Origin: Monoraphidium neglectum
Lineage: Eukaryota > Chlorophyta > Chlorophyceae > Sphaeropleales > Selenastraceae
Length of the DNA stretch: 12,668 nucleotides
Assembly: GCF_000611645.1 (NCBI RefSeq)
Contig: NW_014013572.1
Location: 1-12,668 of the forward strand
Direction of reading: 5' to 3'
How positions within the stretch are numbered: position 1 is the stretch's first letter; each line of letters opens with the position of its first letter. Shown here in pieces: positions 10,201 to 12,668 of this stretch. The notes under the pieces were generated by a model that did no database searches, was not told where the DNA came from, and was given only the letters and a program-made list of their open reading frames with translations. The position numbers were made by a program, and so were the translations under genes.

Positions 10201-10356
10201 TCACTCCTCCATCTTGTCCTTCAGACCATATGGCTTGAGGCTGGAGAACATTTTGAAGCCGTCAGGGCGCAGCTTTGCCCCCGGCACAGTGGGGTGGGGT
10301 ACAGGAAGCGGCTTGCCGGGTCCTTCGCCCAGCCAGAATAGCCCCTTGTCCTTCAT
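4255..10356 (-). CDS. BAH-domain C5-cytosine DNA methyltransferase-like protein with degenerate catalytic motifs, 18 exons, about 913 aa
   Basis: Exons (minus): 10356(or 10365)-10205, 10011-9931, 9662-9608, 9354-9278, 9104-9000, 8837-8549, 8384-8322, 8147-8004, 7826-7678, 7512-7460, 7239-7082, 6870-6759, 6595-6551, 6317-6119, 5926-5838, 5600-5471, 5269-4582, 4407-4255. Introns are 162-268 bases and phases agree at every junction. Residues about 50-157 form a BAH domain (FKVDDWVLVNRP, PWIAQIKEIYQD, VVLRYAWRW, LFPEVAGRHTVHCSALLGR). Residues 254-660 form the methyltransferase fold: motif I GDLYAGMGTMS (259-269), motif II FGVEDDAAA, motif IV region VLHATPPSLKLSSAG, motif VI VEEVP (388-392), motif VIII YYGLPQSRW, motif IX EERCRLQGIP, motif X QVANAVPLPLG. 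The expected catalytic Cys is Ser354. A disordered acidic tail ends in a basic RRGLKRSIKR. Such proteins act on nuclear chromatin. An in-frame TGA at 10374-10372 precedes the ATG, but an upstream exon is possible. Confidence 0.85.
4408..4581 (-). other. last intron of the methyltransferase gene, length a multiple of three and open
   Basis: It has a GTGAGC donor and a TTTGCAG acceptor, both in phase 0, and is 174 bases long with no stop in the coding frame. Retention would insert 58 residues into the C-terminal tail. The inserted peptide has a different composition from its flanks (Trp, Cys and Pro rich, against acidic and charged), so I call it intron. Confidence 0.65.
5344..5373. repeat. two abutting perfect palindromes in a methyltransferase intron
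   Basis: 5344-5363 is a 20-base perfect palindrome centred on TACGTA. 5362-5373 is a 12-base perfect palindrome, CAGGTATACCTG, sharing two bases with the first. Both lie in the intron 5270-5470, between the exon of motif IX and the exon of motif X. Confidence 0.85.
5686..5705. repeat. small inverted repeat (7-bp stem, 6-base loop)
   Basis: TACCTCG and CGAGGTA flank GAAGTA inside the intron 5601-5837 of the methyltransferase gene. The stem is short and may have arisen by chance. Confidence 0.5.
9681..9800. repeat. GT/GC alternating purine-pyrimidine microsatellite in a BAH-region intron
   Basis: From 9688 to 9750 purines and pyrimidines alternate without a break for 63 bases (GTGTGT, GCGCGC and GTGC units). 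GT-rich sequence continues to about 9800. It occupies much of the 268-base intron 9663-9930 between the second and third exons of the methyltransferase gene. Confidence 0.9.
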
Positions 10357-10673
10357 TGCCTTGAACTGGCCTCAAGGGCTCGCAATGTGGCTCCCACGCG
10401 GTTTTGGATCGCTGTTGTCGCTCAACAATGTAAGGGAAATTTGGGATAAATCGGTAATGAAATGTTATTTTGATGCTTCGAATAAATGAACGCATTGTTT
10501 GCTTCGCGTGTGCTTCACGACGGTCAGTCGACGGGTTTGACCGGCTAAATCTTCGAAGATAAAACCTCACTCGTCCACAGGTTTAATCAAGGAGGTATAG
10601 TCCCTAATAAGGGGTGTCATTGCATGGCGTACAGCGCCTGTGCTACTCAATTAGCCACGCATTTCTGTACCAC

Positions 10674-10729
10674 CTGCCACCACTCCACTCCTCCCCCATA
10701 CTGCAAGGCCACCGACTCGCCTTGGGTGT
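10674..10729 (-). other. weak candidate 5' exon of the methyltransferase gene
   Basis: It encodes a short peptide ending LQYGGGVEWWQ before a GTGGTA donor in phase 0. Exon 10365-10205 can begin in phase 0 after a CAG at 10368-10366, giving a 308-base intron. The acceptor assignment at 10730 is arbitrary (several AGs are available) and no upstream partner was identified. It is plausible from phase and peptide character only. Confidence 0.25.
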
Positions 10730-10999
10730 CTTGCAAGCATGAAAGCCACCTTGATATCAGCCTGCAGGCGTAACGTGTCATCTCATCTTGCTTGTACGCC
10801 TGCTTGGGGTTCCTTCTTGCACAACTGAGTGGGCCAGGCCGAGGGTTGACCAGATCAGCCCTCACAGGGCTGTTGCCCAGATCATGCGGTACGTGTCATG
10901 GGTGTGTGCCTCCAGACAACAAACCATGATGGTGGCACGGACGAACAAGCACAACATGGTACTCAAAATGAATTGTCTTCAGTCAACCAGGCATGACAC

Positions 11000-11176
11000 C
11001 TGTCCTTCGAAAAGGCAGGCGACCACTTTGACCCCTTGATTGATGGTATCATTGGACACCTCGGCTTCCAAATTGTTTACACGATTGCCGACGTTCGTGA
11101 AATGACCACGAATGCCAGCAGCATAAGCTTTGATATGCGGCTTTCGTAGCATCGCCATCGTCAGTTCGTCACTGAG
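11000..11176 (-). other. weak candidate exon, 59 codons, unknown
   Basis: It is bounded by CCACTGCAG (acceptor) and CAG|GTGTCA (donor), with phase 0 at both ends. The peptide begins LSDELTMAMLRKPHIKAYAA and is mixed and protein-like, with lower GC than the neighbouring genes. I recognise no family. It conflicts with reading 11079-11075 as a poly(A) signal of the downstream-ending gene. Confidence 0.25.
11075..11079 (-). terminator. possible TGTAA poly(A) signal of the repeat-protein gene
   Basis: This is the only TGTAA I find on the minus strand between the stop at 11930 and this point. It would give a 3' UTR of about 850 bases, which is long but seen in such algae. It falls inside the weak candidate exon 11176-11000, so only one of the two readings is likely right. 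Confidence 0.3.
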
Positions 11177-11929
11177 CTGCAGTGGTTGGAGGTTGTGCAG
11201 TGGCAGCGTTTCCGCAAGGAGGCATGGCGCAGGCCCATGGGCGCCCCAAGCGCCCTCACAAGGTGCAGCCCTGGGGCTCTGACCTTGCAACCCGCCTTCC
11301 AAATCTATACCTGGCAGCCGCCGCGTCCGCTGTGGTGCAAAAAGGGGCCGGGCGCTGAGCAAAACGGGCCCCCACCAAATCGGGGCAAACGCATGGACGC
11401 ACTTATTGCAAAGGATTCAATCGGACGTGACAGGGCGCACACACCGGCATGCACATGTGTTGCCGGCACCCACAAGCGTTGTGGGCGCTCTCCAAATGGC
11501 AGGCTGCAGCTGCGCCATGGGGACGGGCGCGTGGAAAGAGGAGCCTCGCAGCAGGCATCTGTGGCTTTTCGAGATGAGAGCAAAGGCTTGGCAAGGCTGG
11601 TGGTTCGCCCGCAAGCATGGCTGCGCTGAGCTGGGGCACAGCAGGAACCATGAGGGCCCCTTCACGCAGGAAAGCACGCTCCGCCACGTTGACAGGATCG
11701 ACACCTCTTGAACGCAAAAGATACAGCCTGATCACCAGCCACGTTTAGGGTTAGACAAGCGCCTGTGCTGCCCACCGCGCCGCCAGATATAGCACGGGCA
11801 CCGATTGACGGGTCACCACCGAGCTGCAGCAGCGGCTCGCCTCCTGGCCGATGCAAGCACGGCCTGACAATGTGCCCGTGGCTCGCAAGCGCTTTGAGGC
11901 AGGGACTTCCTGAGTGCATCGGGCGCACC

Positions 11930-12668
11930 TCACTTGCCGAGGCTGCGCTGCCACTCCTCAAAAGCGGCCACCACCTCCTTCAGCCACTCGCCAAACTGCA
12001 CCAGGACGTCCGCCTGCTGCTGCTGCCGCTGGGCGCCGCCGACCGGAGCGCCCAGGTCCGCAGACCGCGGCGCGGCAACCGCCGCGGGCGCCTCGGCCTC
12101 GGCGGCCGCGCGGGGAGGCGTGAAGTGGGCGTGGTCAAACGACGCGAGGGCGACGTCCGGAGCCTCGTCCTGCAGCACGATCGGCGCGGCCTCGGCGAGC
12201 GCGGCGGCGGCGCTGGGCGCCAGCAGCGGAGGCTCGGCGGCGCGCGCAAACTGCGCGGCGGACGCGCGCTGCAGGTCAAAGTCAAAGGCGATGTGGTCAA
12301 ACGCGCGCAGCGCGCCGTCGGGCTCCTCATCGACCAGGGCGGCGCCGTCCTGCACCAGCAGCGGCGACGTGGAGCGCAGCAGCAGCGCGGCGTCCGCCTC
12401 CGCCGCGGTGGCGGCGGCGGCCAGCGCGGCCTCCCCCGCGTCTGGCGCCGCCTCAACCTCGGCCTCGGCGGCGGCCGCGTCCAAGTCGGCCTCGAAATCA
12501 AAGGCGAGGTGGTCAAACACGCCGAGCGCCGCGTCCTCAGCCTCGTCCTCCGCCGCAGACGCATCGCCAGCGCCGCCGCCTTCTGCCAGCGCCGCTGCAA
12601 TGTCCTCCAGGTCAGGCGCCGCCACAGGTGCAGCCTGGGCAGCCGCGTCCACATCGGCCTCAAAATCG
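11930..12668 (-). CDS. alanine-rich acidic protein with repeated FDHxAFDF motif, 3' end, 5' partial
   Basis: One open frame runs from the window edge (first whole codon 12667-12665) to TGA at 11932-11930, 245 codons with no evident intron. I do not recognise the family. It is low complexity, rich in Ala, Glu and Asp. A short motif recurs: ALGVFDHLAFDFEADLD (about residues 47-63 of the visible part), ALRAFDHIAFDFDL (119-132), ALASFDHAHF (173-182), and a cut copy DFEADVD at the edge. Each whole copy follows a D/E-rich lead (DEAEDA, DEEPDG, DEAPDV). Four glutamines (QRQQQQ) precede a likely amphipathic C-terminal helix, FGEWLKEVVAAFEEWQRSL. No membrane segment or signal is seen here. The start lies outside the window. 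The function is unknown; the conserved core in a disordered background suggests repeated binding motifs, which is inference. Confidence 0.75.
   Translation of the reverse strand, partial: DFEADVDAAAQAAPVAAPDLEDIAAALAEGGGAGDASAAEDEAEDAALGVFDHLAFDFEADLDAAAAEAEVEAAPDAGEAALAAAATAAEADAALLLRSTSPLLVQDGAALVDEEPDGALRAFDHIAFDFDLQRASAAQFARAAEPPLLAPSAAAALAEAAPIVLQDEAPDVALASFDHAHFTPPRAAAEAEAPAAVAAPRSADLGAPVGGAQRQQQQADVLVQFGEWLKEVVAAFEEWQRSLGK

Larger units (their letters stand above)
10366..11929. other. 1.5 kb without a firm gene: methyltransferase upstream region and 3' flank of the repeat-protein gene
   Basis: This stretch should contain the promoter, 5' UTR or missing 5' exons of the methyltransferase gene, and the 3' UTR of the minus-strand gene ending at 11930. 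About 10430-10620 is clearly AT-rich for this DNA and holds a 12-base palindrome, ATCTTCGAAGAT, at 10549-10560. Open frames on both strands at 11180-11929 overlap one another and none has a recognisable motif, so none is called. Confidence 0.5.

Noticed and set aside
11403..11735. Minus-strand frame with the peptide VDPVNVAERAFLREGALM
   Set aside because: It looks protein-like, but no consistent donor follows, overlapping frames on both strands are equally open, and no family is recognised.
11744..11754. TTTAGGGTTAG, resembling a telomere-type repeat
   Set aside because: It is a single, incomplete copy with no array, so it is likely chance.

Overview
The window looks like nuclear DNA of a green alga, most likely a chlorophycean of the Chlamydomonadales type. 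It is GC-rich. Coding blocks are short and split by introns of about 160-400 bases with donors such as GTGCGG, GTGAGC and GTGCGT. TGTAA, the usual green-algal poly(A) signal, lies downstream of genes. Triplet and GT/GC microsatellites are scattered through it. No bacterial operon, tRNA, rRNA, CRISPR array or transposase was found. All gene models were read by eye from splice signals, reading phase and family motifs. In the two multi-exon minus-strand genes every junction keeps phase.

Layout: (1) 41-459 (+), the last two exons of a LAG1/ceramide-synthase-type protein, with 3' UTR to a TGTAA at 901. (2) 1132-3329 (-), a complete six-exon short-chain dehydrogenase/reductase of 235 residues, tail to tail with gene 1. 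Its upstream region holds 26 CAG units (CTG in the gene's sense). (3) 4255-10356 or slightly further (-), an 18-exon gene for a BAH-domain C5-cytosine DNA methyltransferase of about 913 residues with a long acidic tail, with TGTAA signals at 3865-3879. (4) 10366-11929, about 1.5 kb without a firm gene, containing an AT-rich patch and two weak exon candidates. (5) 11930-12668 (-), the C-terminal 245 codons of an alanine-rich acidic protein with a recurring FDHxAFDF-like motif, running off the window.

The genes do not form an obvious pathway; they are ordinary neighbours. The most notable object is the methyltransferase. It keeps the fold and the AdoMet-site motifs, but the catalytic PPCQ motif reads PPSL, ENV reads EEV, and the second arginine of QxRxR is absent. 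It therefore looks like a BAH-containing pseudo-methyltransferase, or a member of a very divergent clade, that is still under an intact gene structure.
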